Positions 1 through 5,180 of a DNA stretch of 5,180 bases are shown one piece after another (the stretch's first letter is position 1; every line of letters starts with the position of its first letter). The notes beneath the pieces were generated by a model. That model was not told the origin of the DNA. It ran no database searches and worked only from the letters and a program-made list of their open reading frames with translations. The stretch spans positions 1 through 5,180 of the forward strand of contig JAEVZT010000204.1 in the NCBI GenBank assembly GCA_023392115.1, given 5' to 3'. The DNA comes from Chloroflexota bacterium. Its GTDB lineage: Bacteria; Chloroflexota; Anaerolineae; Aggregatilineales; Phototrophicaceae. The position numbers and the translations under genes were made by a program.

Positions 1-387
1 GAGCGCTTCATCGGCGATCACCACCCGCGCCCGCGAATGCTCGATCAAGCGGCGCACGCTCTCGAAATAGCGGTCGCGGTCGAGCTTGTCGCTCAGGAAC
101 GGAAAGATCGACGGGACAGCGCCGATCAGCAGCGCGCCCCAGAAGCCGTAGACGACCGACTCGCCATGCGGCAGGACGAGCACGACCAGATCGCCGGACT
201 GGACGCCCGCCGCTTCGAGCGCGTGCGCGTAGCGCGCCGCCGACATGAAGAAATCGGCGTAGGTGATCGCCTGCTCGCGCTCGCCGTCGCGCAGGATGAT
301 CGCCGTCGCGTTCGGCTTGTGTTCGAGCAGCCAGTGCACTTGATGGAGCAGCGTTTCCGGTCGGCTGCCGCGCCGGATGGGGATCAC
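1..387 (-). CDS. AMP-binding (acyl-CoA synthetase-like) enzyme, N-terminal part, cut by the window edge
   Basis: I translated 129 codons on the minus strand from a GTG at 387-385 to base 1 with no stop. The segment ITYADFF..AARYAHALEAAGV (about residues 42-62), then SGDLVVLVLPHGESVVYGFWGALLIGAVPS (about 64-93), is the typical start of the adenylate-forming superfamily: the 'TY.el...a...a..L...Gv..GD.V.i.lpn......a..g.l..Gav' pattern of acyl-CoA synthetases, fatty-acyl-AMP ligases and adenylation domains. The ATP-binding loop and the substrate pocket lie beyond the left edge, so the acyl substrate cannot be named. The start is constrained: an in-frame TGA lies at 402-400, so GTG at 387 is the first usable codon, with an AGGGG ribosome site (400-396) 8 nt upstream. 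The next in-frame ATG would remove the first conserved block. The family call is solid; the precise enzyme is unknown. Confidence 0.85.
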   Translation of the reverse strand, partial: MIPIRRGSRPETLLHQVHWLLEHKPNATAIILRDGEREQAITYADFFMSAARYAHALEAAGVQSGDLVVLVLPHGESVVYGFWGALLIGAVPSIFPFLSDKLDRDRYFESVRRLIEHSRARVVIADEAL

Positions 388-393
388 AGTTGC

Positions 394-510
394 TGCCCCT
401 CATCCCCCCAACCCCCTTCTCCCACGCAAGCGAGGAGTAGGGGGAGCCACGCCCCTCTACCCGCTTGCGTGGGTGAGGGGCAGGACGCGCAGCGTCCGGG
501 GTGAGGGGTG
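394..510. repeat. Structured palindromic intergenic repeat (REP/MITE-like)
   Basis: The left arm 394-432 and right arm 462-482 are inverted copies. CCCACGCAAGCG (421-432) pairs perfectly with 462-473, and TGCCCCTCA (394-402) pairs perfectly with 474-482, so the right arm equals the inverted left arm minus 18 nt (403-420). The unpaired C-rich block can instead pair locally: 412-422 with 434-444, 10 of 11 positions. A separate perfect hairpin, GGACGC-GCA-GCGTCC, lies at 483-497. It is flanked by direct copies of GGGTGAGGGG at 471-480 and 499-508. This C-rich/G-rich palindrome in a gap between two minus-strand genes resembles the dispersed intergenic repeats common in GC-rich Chloroflexota and related genomes. 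That it is multicopy is an inference; only one copy is in view. Confidence 0.7.
396..400 (-). promoter_or_regulatory. Shine-Dalgarno AGGGG of the AMP-binding gene
   Basis: On the minus strand AGGGG lies 8 nt before the GTG at 387 and supports that start. It falls inside the terminal block (394-402) of the palindromic repeat, so repeat sequence appears to supply the ribosome site, and the same block supplies the in-frame TGA at 402-400. Confidence 0.5.
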
Positions 511-527
511 ATGTTGTATCTCAGACG

Positions 528-926
528 CTAAATCTCGCCCCGTTTGCGCTTCTCGACAATGTCGCGCTCGATCTCGTCGATCAGGTCGCTGCCGTTCGAC
601 GCCAGCTCGAATTTCACCCCACCGACCCAGCGCGCAGTCAGGTTGTAAAGCCCCGCGATGATCGCCAAGCTGATGCCGCCGGTGATCGCGCTCATCGCTA
701 TGCCAATGATGTAGACACAGCCGAACGACAGCAGGCTCATCCCCGACAGGAAGGCGAGGTCGATGCTCCCGCCGCGCTCAAAGCTGGCGGTTGTCGCCAG
801 CGATCCGAACATCAGCGTCGGCAGCAGGAAGAAAATCAGCCCGAAGATGGCGAACATGAGGGCGTAGAGCACCAGCCCTACGCGAAACGCAGATCCGATA
901 TCAATGCGACGAAGGGTTGTCAGCAT
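528..926 (-). CDS. Small membrane protein, DUF3566-like
   Basis: This is a 132-residue protein of unknown function. It has a short cytoplasmic-looking N-terminus with the motif LRRIDIGSAFRVG (5-17), a hydrophobic segment at about 16-42, a linker at about 44-56, a second long hydrophobic stretch at about 57-93 (one or two membrane passes), and a charged C-terminal tail rich in Glu, Lys and Arg (about 110-131). The R-I-D-x-x-S start, the two-part membrane region and the block YNLTARWVGGVKFELA (94-109) match the layout I know from DUF3566 proteins, whose family hallmark is YNL.a..vGGvevtl. A family member of this type has been linked to the cell-division region in Actinobacteria, but no role can be assigned here. 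The start ATG at 926-924 has AAAGGA 7 nt upstream (minus strand), a good ribosome site. The gene is divergent from the methyltransferase at 976 with only 49 bp between starts. Confidence 0.75.
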   Translation of the reverse strand: MLTTLRRIDIGSAFRVGLVLYALMFAIFGLIFFLLPTLMFGSLATTASFERGGSIDLAFLSGMSLLSFGCVYIIGIAMSAITGGISLAIIAGLYNLTARWVGGVKFELASNGSDLIDEIERDIVEKRKRGEI

Positions 927-964
927 AAGTGATCCTTTAGCGTTAAACTCACTCCTGATTGTAC

Positions 965-970
965 AGGGGA
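965..970 (+). promoter_or_regulatory. Shine-Dalgarno AGGGGA that sets the methyltransferase start
   Basis: AGGGGA ends 5 nt before the ATG at 976. It favours this start over the in-frame ATG at 904, which would put 23 bp of the gene inside the divergent DUF3566-like gene and add residues with no resemblance to the family. Confidence 0.6.
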
Positions 971-975
971 AGGTG

Positions 976-1701
976 ATGGACGACGCGACAATTGATCACC
1001 TGAACGCGATCAACCGCGCCTTTTACGCGCAGGTCGCCGACGACTTCGACGCCACACGCGGATCGGCGTGGCGCGGCTGGGAACGGCTGATCGCATACCT
1101 GCCCGCGCGCGAAACGCCGCTGACGGTGCTCGACGTTGGCTGCGGCAACGGGCGCTTCGGCGTCTTTCTGAAGGAGCAATACGGGAAGATTGTCTATCAT
1201 GGCATGGACAGCAGCCCCGCGCTGCTCGAACGCGCGCGGATCGCCCTGCCGGATGCGACCTTGGAGCAGCGCGACATTGTCGAGAATCCGCCCGACGCAG
1301 GGCAGTATGATTTGGTGGCGCTGTTCGGCGTCCTGCACCACATCCCCGGCGCGGATCGACGGCTGGCGATGATGCGGGCGCTGGCGGATCGCGTCGCGCC
1401 GGGCGGGCTGTTCGCCTTCACCGCGTGGCGCTTCTACGAGTACCCGCGCTTCCGCAAGAAGATCGTCGACTGGGAAGCGGGCATTCAGACCGAACCCGGC
1501 GATTACCTGCTCGACTGGCGGCAGGGTGAACGCGCGTTACGCTACTGTCATTACGTCGACGACGCCGAACACGGGCGTCTGGTCGAGGCGTCAGGGCTAA
1601 CGCTCTTGGCGACCTACCGCGACGACGGTTTTACCGGCGACGTGAACCTGTATACGATCCTCAAGCGGGAACGCGCCGCCGAAAGCGAGGAAAAGGTTTG
1701 A
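976..1701 (+). CDS. Class I SAM-dependent methyltransferase, Trm9/ALKBH8-like
   Basis: This is a 241-residue soluble methyltransferase. The SAM-binding motif I is VLDVGCGNGRFG (51-62), the acidic residue of motif II is in HGMDSS (75-80, Asp78), the adenine-side acid is in EQRDIV (97-102), motif IV is YDLVALFGVLHHI (111-123), and APGGLFAFTAW (141-151) is the post-motif strand. The pre-domain block FYAQVADDFDATRGSAW (16-32) and the late block LRYCHYVDDAEHGRLVEASG (188-207) recall eukaryotic Trm9/ALKBH8, where FD.TR..pW and RYYH.f...EL... sit in the same order. Those enzymes methylate carboxymethyl groups on wobble uridine of tRNA. Bacterial relatives are mostly uncharacterised, so a tRNA substrate is an inference, helped by the overlapping downstream trmB. 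Length is normal for a single-domain enzyme. The two genes are almost certainly co-transcribed. Confidence 0.8.
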   Translation: MDDATIDHLNAINRAFYAQVADDFDATRGSAWRGWERLIAYLPARETPLTVLDVGCGNGRFGVFLKEQYGKIVYHGMDSSPALLERARIALPDATLEQRDIVENPPDAGQYDLVALFGVLHHIPGADRRLAMMRALADRVAPGGLFAFTAWRFYEYPRFRKKIVDWEAGIQTEPGDYLLDWRQGERALRYCHYVDDAEHGRLVEASGLTLLATYRDDGFTGDVNLYTILKRERAAESEEKV

Positions 1702-2687
1702 TGCAGCGATTGAGCGCCTATCAACTGCCGTGGGCGACCGACTGGTCGGCGTTGTTCGGCGATCCGTCCGACGCGCCGCGCCCGCTGATCGTCGAAATCG
1801 GCTTCGGGCGCGGGACGTACCTGCTCTATCTGGCGAAGCAGCACCCCGACGCCAATATCGTCGGGCTGGAGATCGCCAACCGCTGCCTGACCGCCGCTGA
1901 AAACGCCATCCGCCGCGAACGTCTGGCGAACGTCCGCGTCATCCATTCGCGGGCGGAAACCGCGCTCCACCACCTGTTCAAACCGGCGTCGATCGCGCAG
2001 ATACACGTGAACTTCCCCGATCCTTGGTTCAAGCCGGGGCACAGTCACCGCCGCCTCATGCAGCGCGACACACTCGACGCGATCGTCAGCCGCCTTGCCC
2101 CCGGCGGCGAGCTTTACTTGGCGACCGATATCCTCGCCTATGCCGAAATGAGCGCCGATCTGCTCGCCGAAACGCCGCAACTCGATAACCTGCTGCCCGA
2201 TCACTGGGTCAACGTGATGCCGGGGCGCATCACGACCAAGTACGAGGCGATCGCGCAGGCGGAAGGGCGGACGTGTTATTATTTCGCCTACCGGCGCAGC
2301 GACGTTCCCGCGCCGCCCGTCCCGGTGATCGAGGATTTACCCATGCCGCACATCGTCTTCACAAGCCCGCTGACGCTCGAAGAAGCACACGCGCGTTTCG
2401 AGCCATTCCACTACAGTCATGGCGAAACGCACATCCACTTCATGTCGGCGTATCTTGGCAAAAACGGGCTGCTGGTCGAGACGCACGTCGGCGAGCCGAC
2501 GATCACCCAGCGGATCGCGCTGCTGGTTTCCGAGCGCGGGGGCGGCGAATACACGCTGCAAATGAGCATGTTGGGTCAGCCGCGCGCGACGGCGGGCGTT
2601 CACCGCGCGGTCACGCTGCTTGGCGACTGGCTGCTCGCGCTCGAGCCGACGGCAACGATCCTCAAGCGCAAGGTGGCGTCGGGGTGA
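1701..2687 (+). CDS. trmB: tRNA (guanine-N7)-methyltransferase TrmB with a C-terminal extension
   Basis: This enzyme forms m7G, normally at position 46 of the tRNA variable loop, using SAM. Motif I is VEIGFGRGTYLLYLA (31-45), motif II GLEI (55-58), and the family signature NFPDPWFKPGHSHRR spans 104-118; Asp107 is the position of the catalytic Asp and the basic run follows it. LAPGGELYLATD (132-143) and the C-terminal signature TTKYE (178-182) complete the core, which ends near residue 200. The protein is 328 residues, against roughly 200-240 for most bacterial TrmB. A Pro-rich linker (203-208) leads to an extra region (about 212-328) described separately. ATG at 1701 shares its A with the upstream TGA; a TTG at 1698 is possible, but the AGGAAAAGG site (1688-1696) fits the ATG better, with 4 nt between. 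The overlap implies translational coupling with the Trm9-like gene. Confidence 0.93.
   Translation: MQRLSAYQLPWATDWSALFGDPSDAPRPLIVEIGFGRGTYLLYLAKQHPDANIVGLEIANRCLTAAENAIRRERLANVRVIHSRAETALHHLFKPASIAQIHVNFPDPWFKPGHSHRRLMQRDTLDAIVSRLAPGGELYLATDILAYAEMSADLLAETPQLDNLLPDHWVNVMPGRITTKYEAIAQAEGRTCYYFAYRRSDVPAPPVPVIEDLPMPHIVFTSPLTLEEAHARFEPFHYSHGETHIHFMSAYLGKNGLLVETHVGEPTITQRIALLVSERGGGEYTLQMSMLGQPRATAGVHRAVTLLGDWLLALEPTATILKRKVASG
2334..2687 (+). other. C-terminal extension domain of TrmB
   Basis: Residues about 212-328 of the TrmB protein lie beyond the canonical fold. The block begins DLPMPHIVFTSPLTLEEA and continues with an aromatic/His-rich stretch (FHYSHGETHIHF), an alternating hydrophobic pattern that looks like beta strands, and a final helix-like LLGDWLLALEP before a basic end. 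It contains no stop or frameshift and keeps the same codon style as the core. Long C-terminal regions are known in TrmB from thermophiles such as Aquifex, where they affect stability. Whether this one is homologous to those cannot be told by eye. Confidence 0.6.
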
Positions 2688-2736
2688 GGCTATCTGCACA
2701 CAACTAAACGTTTTTCGGAGACATCGAAGTGCTGCT

Positions 2737-3912
2737 ATGTGGACAATTGACCGCGACAAAACCATTCAAACGCTGCAAGCGATGGTACGCATCAAGTCGG
2801 TCAACCCCGGCTTGATCGAGGGCGGCGCGGGCGAAGCCGAACTCGCCGAATGGCTCGCCGACCGCTGCCGGCGCATGGGGCTTGAAGTCCAGCTACAAGA
2901 GAGTGCGCCCGGTCGCCCGAACGTGATCGCCCGCTGGCGCGGATCGAGGGGCGGGCGGAGCATCCTGCTCACCGGACACACCGACACCGTCAGCCTCGAA
3001 AACATGGAAGGCGATCCTCTCGACGGGCGGGTTGAGGGTAACCGGCTCTACGGGCGCGGCGCGTATGACATGAAAGGCGGGCTGGCGTCGATCCTCGGCG
3101 CTGTCGACGCGCTGCAAGCCGGCGGTTTTCAGCCGTCAGGCGACATCTGGCTCGGCTTCGTCACCGACGAGGAATACTTAAGCATCGGCTCGGATGCGCT
3201 GGTCAAGCAGATCAAGCCGGACGCCGCCATCCTGACCGAACCAACCGGCTGCGACGTGTGCATCGCCCACAAGGGCTTCGCGTGGCTGACGCTGACGACG
3301 AATGGCAAGGCGCGTCACGGCAGCCTGCACGACGAAGGCGTCGACGCGATCGCGCACATGGGGCGGCTGCTAAGTGTCTTGGAGAAGTTCGAGCGCGAGG
3401 TGTTCCCCGGGCGGAGTCACGCACTGCTCAACCGACCGTCGGCACACGCCAGCATGATCAGCGGCGGCTTGGGCTGGAGTACCTATCCCGATCGCTGCAC
3501 GATGCAGGTCGAACACCGCCTGCTGCCGCACGAAAGCGGCGATGACATGGTCGCCCTGTGGCAGCGCGAGATCGACGCGCTCAAAGATGCCGACCCGTTC
3601 TTCGACGCGACCGTCGAGCTTGACTTCTACCGTCCCGGCTACGAGATCGACCGCGACGCCGAGATCGTCAAAACGCTGATGGGGGCGTCCGAGCAGATTC
3701 ACCCGACGCCGCCCGAGTATTACGGCATGTGGGCGTGGCTCGATTCGGCGATCTTGGGGCGCGCGGGCATCCCGACGGTGATTTACGGACCGGGCGGCGA
3801 CGGCGCTCACGCGGCGGTCGAGTACGTGAACCTTGACGATGTGATGCTGTGCGCGGCGGTGATCGCCGAGACGGTCAGCCGCTGGATGCAGCAGCGCGGC
3901 GCTACTCAGTGA
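2737..3912 (+). CDS. M20-family metallohydrolase (ArgE/DapE-type deacylase or peptidase)
   Basis: This is a 391-residue, probably cytoplasmic, di-zinc hydrolase with no signal peptide. The expected metal ligands are present: His81 in TGHTDTV (79-85, with Asp83 supporting), Asp111 in GRGAYDMKGG (106-115), Glu145-Glu146 in TDEEY (143-147; base then ligand), Glu168 in LTEPT (166-170), and His358 in GGDGAHAAVEYV (353-364). The lid or dimerisation domain lies at about 175-290 and contains KGFAWLTLTTNGKARHGS. Family members remove acyl groups from acetylornithine or succinyl-diaminopimelate, or cleave dipeptides; the sequence does not decide between them, so I give no symbol. No arginine or lysine biosynthesis gene adjoins it. 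ATG at 2737 is the first family-like start; its ribosome site is poor (GAAG at 2726-2729, or GGAG at 2717-2720, 16 nt away). It lies 49 bp after trmB and may be read through from it. Confidence 0.88.
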   Translation: MWTIDRDKTIQTLQAMVRIKSVNPGLIEGGAGEAELAEWLADRCRRMGLEVQLQESAPGRPNVIARWRGSRGGRSILLTGHTDTVSLENMEGDPLDGRVEGNRLYGRGAYDMKGGLASILGAVDALQAGGFQPSGDIWLGFVTDEEYLSIGSDALVKQIKPDAAILTEPTGCDVCIAHKGFAWLTLTTNGKARHGSLHDEGVDAIAHMGRLLSVLEKFEREVFPGRSHALLNRPSAHASMISGGLGWSTYPDRCTMQVEHRLLPHESGDDMVALWQREIDALKDADPFFDATVELDFYRPGYEIDRDAEIVKTLMGASEQIHPTPPEYYGMWAWLDSAILGRAGIPTVIYGPGGDGAHAAVEYVNLDDVMLCAAVIAETVSRWMQQRGATQ

Positions 3913-4561
3913 CGGCGGGCGTCCGGCGCGAGCGACCGCGCAGGCGGGTGAAGATGAACCAGACGACCGCCGGCACGGCGACGGCGGCGAAGGCGATCAT
4001 GACGATGCCTTGATACGATTCCATGATGTCGAGCACGGCGCGCCAGTTCTCGCCGAGCAGCACCCCGGCATACACCAGCGCGCCGTTCCAGATCGCCGAG
4101 CCGAGCGCCGTGAAGAATATGAATTTCGGCAGCGACATGTGATCAGCCCCCGCCGGAAGTGAGATGATGCTGCGGATGATCGGGATCAAGCGCCCGAAGA
4201 AGATGACGATCGTGCCATACTTGTTGAAGAAGTTCAGGGCGCGATCGTAATCGCTCTCGGACACGGTCAGCCAGCGCCCGTGCCGCCGTAAAATTCCGCG
4301 CACGACCGTGTCGCCCGCCCACCAGCCGATGTAGTAGAGGATGAGCGCGCCCAGCACCGACCCGATCACCCCGGCGATCCACACGCCAAGAAAGCTCATG
4401 CTGCCCTGCCCGACGGCAAAACCCCCGAACGGCATGACCAGTTCAGACGGGATCGGCGGGAAGATGTTTTCCGTGATCATGATGAGGGTGATGCCGGGAT
4501 AGCCGATCGTGAGGACGATCTGCTGAATGATGCTGCTAAACTGCTCAAGCAGTTGTGACAT
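3902..4561 (-). CDS. DedA-family (VTT/SNARE-associated) membrane protein
   Basis: This is a 219-residue integral membrane protein. Family marks are ENIFPPIPSELVMPFGGF (31-48), with acidic Glu31 and Glu40 in the first re-entrant region, and FFGRLIPIIRSIISLPAG (121-138), with the conserved arginine pair Arg124 and Arg130 spaced six apart as in E. coli YqjA. KYGTIVIFFGR precedes it and SLPKFIFFTALGSAIWN (143-159) follows. Hydrophobic passes are visible at about 11-29, 56-79, 147-169 and 185-205; the tail is Arg-rich. DedA proteins have been implicated in membrane homeostasis, and some (UptA) have been reported to return undecaprenyl phosphate across the cytoplasmic membrane. An upstream ATG at 4654 would add 31 non-family residues, so I prefer ATG 4561, although AGGA is about 12 nt away. 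Its stop overlaps the end of the M20 gene by 11 bp, and it is divergent from a DUF368 gene. Confidence 0.9.
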   Translation of the reverse strand: MSQLLEQFSSIIQQIVLTIGYPGITLIMITENIFPPIPSELVMPFGGFAVGQGSMSFLGVWIAGVIGSVLGALILYYIGWWAGDTVVRGILRRHGRWLTVSESDYDRALNFFNKYGTIVIFFGRLIPIIRSIISLPAGADHMSLPKFIFFTALGSAIWNGALVYAGVLLGENWRAVLDIMESYQGIVMIAFAAVAVPAVVWFIFTRLRGRSRRTPAVTE

Positions 4562-4581
4562 CTGCTTTTGATTTCCTAGTG

Positions 4582-4609
4582 TGCTGTATGACAAGGGGTT
4601 TATACAGCA
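4582..4609. promoter_or_regulatory. 28-bp dyad in front of dedA (possible operator or leader hairpin)
   Basis: TGCTGTAT (4582-4589) and ATACAGCA (4602-4609) are perfect 8-bp inverted repeats with a 12-nt interior; half-site centres are 20 bp apart, about two helical turns. The element covers the putative dedA -10 (4599-4604) and begins 20 bp upstream of its start codon, a position suited to a dimeric repressor or to a hairpin in the leader. Confidence 0.45.
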
Positions 4610-4629
4610 GCCCCGGATGAATTCCTCAA
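4599..4629 (-). promoter_or_regulatory. Candidate sigma70-type promoter of dedA
   Basis: On the minus strand TTGAGG (4629-4624) is followed after 19 nt by TATAAA (4604-4599). The -10 is good and the spacer is long, so this is a moderate candidate. It would give a leader of about 30 nt. Confidence 0.33.
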
Positions 4630-4678
4630 CGGCGGCGGTGCGAACGACTAACATACACCGCGCGACACGGGCACACCA

Positions 4679-4707
4679 TTGACGCTCTACCGTTTCTTAT
4701 GCATAGT
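4679..4707 (+). promoter_or_regulatory. Candidate sigma70-type promoter of the DUF368 gene
   Basis: TTGACG (4679-4684), a 5 of 6 match to the -35 consensus, is followed by an ideal 17-nt spacer and CATAGT (4702-4707, 4 of 6). Transcription would start near 4714 and leave a leader of about 75 nt before the ATG at 4788. Confidence 0.42.
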
Positions 4708-4720
4708 TAATGTGGCATAA
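4697..4720. promoter_or_regulatory. 24-bp dyad over the DUF368 promoter -10/start region
   Basis: TTATGC (4697-4702) and GCATAA (4715-4720) are perfect 6-bp inverted repeats with a 12-nt interior. They flank the proposed -10 and transcription start, a typical repressor-operator position. In the same stretch CATAGTT (4702-4708) is repeated inverted as AACTATG (4756-4762), and GGCAT (4714-4718) as ATGCC (4737-4741), so the leader could also fold. No known riboswitch class is recognised. Confidence 0.35.
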
Positions 4721-4787
4721 CACCAAGACTGGAATCATGCCGGGTTTCGTACCCCAACTATGTATCTCTTGATCGGAGACAATTTCA

Positions 4788-5180
4788 ATGAATCATGTTG
4801 ACCTGAGCCGACCGCGCACGCCGCGCCAGTTTCTACGCCTGTTTCTGACCGGTTTCGCGATGGGTTCTGCCGACATTGTTCCGGGCGTGTCCGGCGGGAC
4901 GATGGCGTTCATCCTCGGCATTTATGAAACTCTGCTCGACGCCATCAAATCGTTCAACATCACGGCGATCCGGCTGGCGCTCTCGCTCAAGCTGCGCGCG
5001 CTGTTCGATCACGTTCCCTTTGGCTTCCTGATCGCGCTCGGGCTGGGCATCCTCGCCGCGATTTTCACGCTCTCAAACGCGCTCGGCATCGCGCTCGAAC
5101 AGTACCCGACGTTCGTCTTCGCCTTCTTCGGCGGGCTGGTGCTGGCGTCGATTGTTGCTGTCGGCTCGAAGCTCAACTAC
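4788..5180 (+). CDS. DUF368 membrane protein (PopT-like), N-terminal part, cut by the window edge
   Basis: I translated 131 codons from ATG 4788 to the right edge with no stop. The hallmark TGFAMGSADIVPGVSGGTMAF (21-41), followed by ILGIYETLLDAI (42-53), is the defining signature of DUF368. Membrane-like stretches are seen at about 15-48, 75-103 and 107-127, separated by a short basic loop (about 62-71). DUF368 proteins of the PopT type have been reported as undecaprenyl-phosphate translocases that recycle the lipid carrier of cell-wall synthesis; assignment of that role here is by family only. The start is well supported: GGAG at 4775-4778 lies 9 nt before the ATG, and the N-terminus is short and polar, as usual. 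It is transcribed away from the dedA gene across a 226-bp gap, which suggests shared control. Confidence 0.9.
   Translation, partial: MNHVDLSRPRTPRQFLRLFLTGFAMGSADIVPGVSGGTMAFILGIYETLLDAIKSFNITAIRLALSLKLRALFDHVPFGFLIALGLGILAAIFTLSNALGIALEQYPTFVFAFFGGLVLASIVAVGSKLNY

Noticed and set aside
8..403. Minus-strand open frame with an ATG start over the left end
   Set aside because: It is in a different frame from the AMP-binding protein; its translation is rich in Arg, Ala and Gly and lacks any motif.
483..497. Hairpin GGACGC-GCA-GCGTCC as intrinsic terminator of the DUF3566-like gene
   Set aside because: It lies downstream of that gene on the minus strand, but no T-rich tract follows the stem; it fits better as part of the repeat.
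37..504. Plus-strand open frame of 155 codons across the left end
   Set aside because: It is antisense to the recognisable AMP-binding protein, runs through the palindromic repeat, and is charged low-complexity sequence with no family resemblance. It is a GC-rich shadow.
394..510. CRISPR array
   Set aside because: There are only two short direct repeats around one hairpin, no regular spacer series and no cas gene nearby.
1614..2204. Minus-strand open frame of 196 codons over trmB
   Set aside because: It is fully antisense to the convincing SAM-binding and NFPDPW-containing coding frame; no ribosome site or known domain was seen.
2620..2736. N-terminal extension of the M20 protein from an ATG at 2620
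   Set aside because: The 39 added residues are Arg/Ser-rich, overlap the end of trmB and resemble no M20 N-terminus.
3370..3810. Minus-strand open frame of 146 codons inside the M20 gene
   Set aside because: It is antisense to well-conserved M20 sequence and typical of the stop-poor opposite strand in GC-rich genes.
4562..4654. N-terminal extension of DedA from an ATG at 4654
   Set aside because: The added 31 residues are not family-like and would place the candidate promoter and the 28-bp dyad inside the coding sequence.

Overview
The window looks like a stretch of a GC-rich bacterial chromosome. It carries single-copy housekeeping-type genes, short intergenic gaps and no phage, plasmid or transposase gene. 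The family combination (a long TrmB with a C-terminal extension, a DUF3566-like membrane protein, a DUF368 protein) and a C-rich/G-rich intergenic palindrome suggest a Chloroflexota-like (Anaerolineae-type) genome. This lineage call is an impression from protein style, not a phylogenetic result.

Layout, left to right. At 1-387 (minus) is the N-terminal part of an AMP-binding (acyl-CoA synthetase/adenylate-forming) enzyme that runs off the left edge; it starts with GTG. At 394-510 there is a structured palindromic repeat. At 528-926 (minus) is a small DUF3566-like membrane protein. It is divergent, over a 49-bp gap, from a two-gene plus-strand unit: a Trm9-like class I SAM methyltransferase (976-1701) overlapping by one base a TrmB tRNA (guanine-N7) methyltransferase (1701-2687) with an extra domain of about 115 residues. 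After 49 bp comes an M20 (ArgE/DapE-type) metallohydrolase (2737-3912), whose end overlaps by 11 bp the end of a convergent DedA-family membrane protein (3902-4561, minus). A 226-bp intergenic region with two dyad-symmetric elements and candidate promoters separates dedA from a divergent DUF368 gene (4788 to the right edge).

Two functional themes stand out. The methyltransferase pair looks like a tRNA-modification unit. The DedA/DUF368 pair brings together two unrelated membrane families that have both been reported to translocate undecaprenyl phosphate, so the right end of the window is a candidate lipid-carrier recycling locus. I saw no CRISPR array, rRNA, tRNA, insertion sequence or wholly new multi-gene system.
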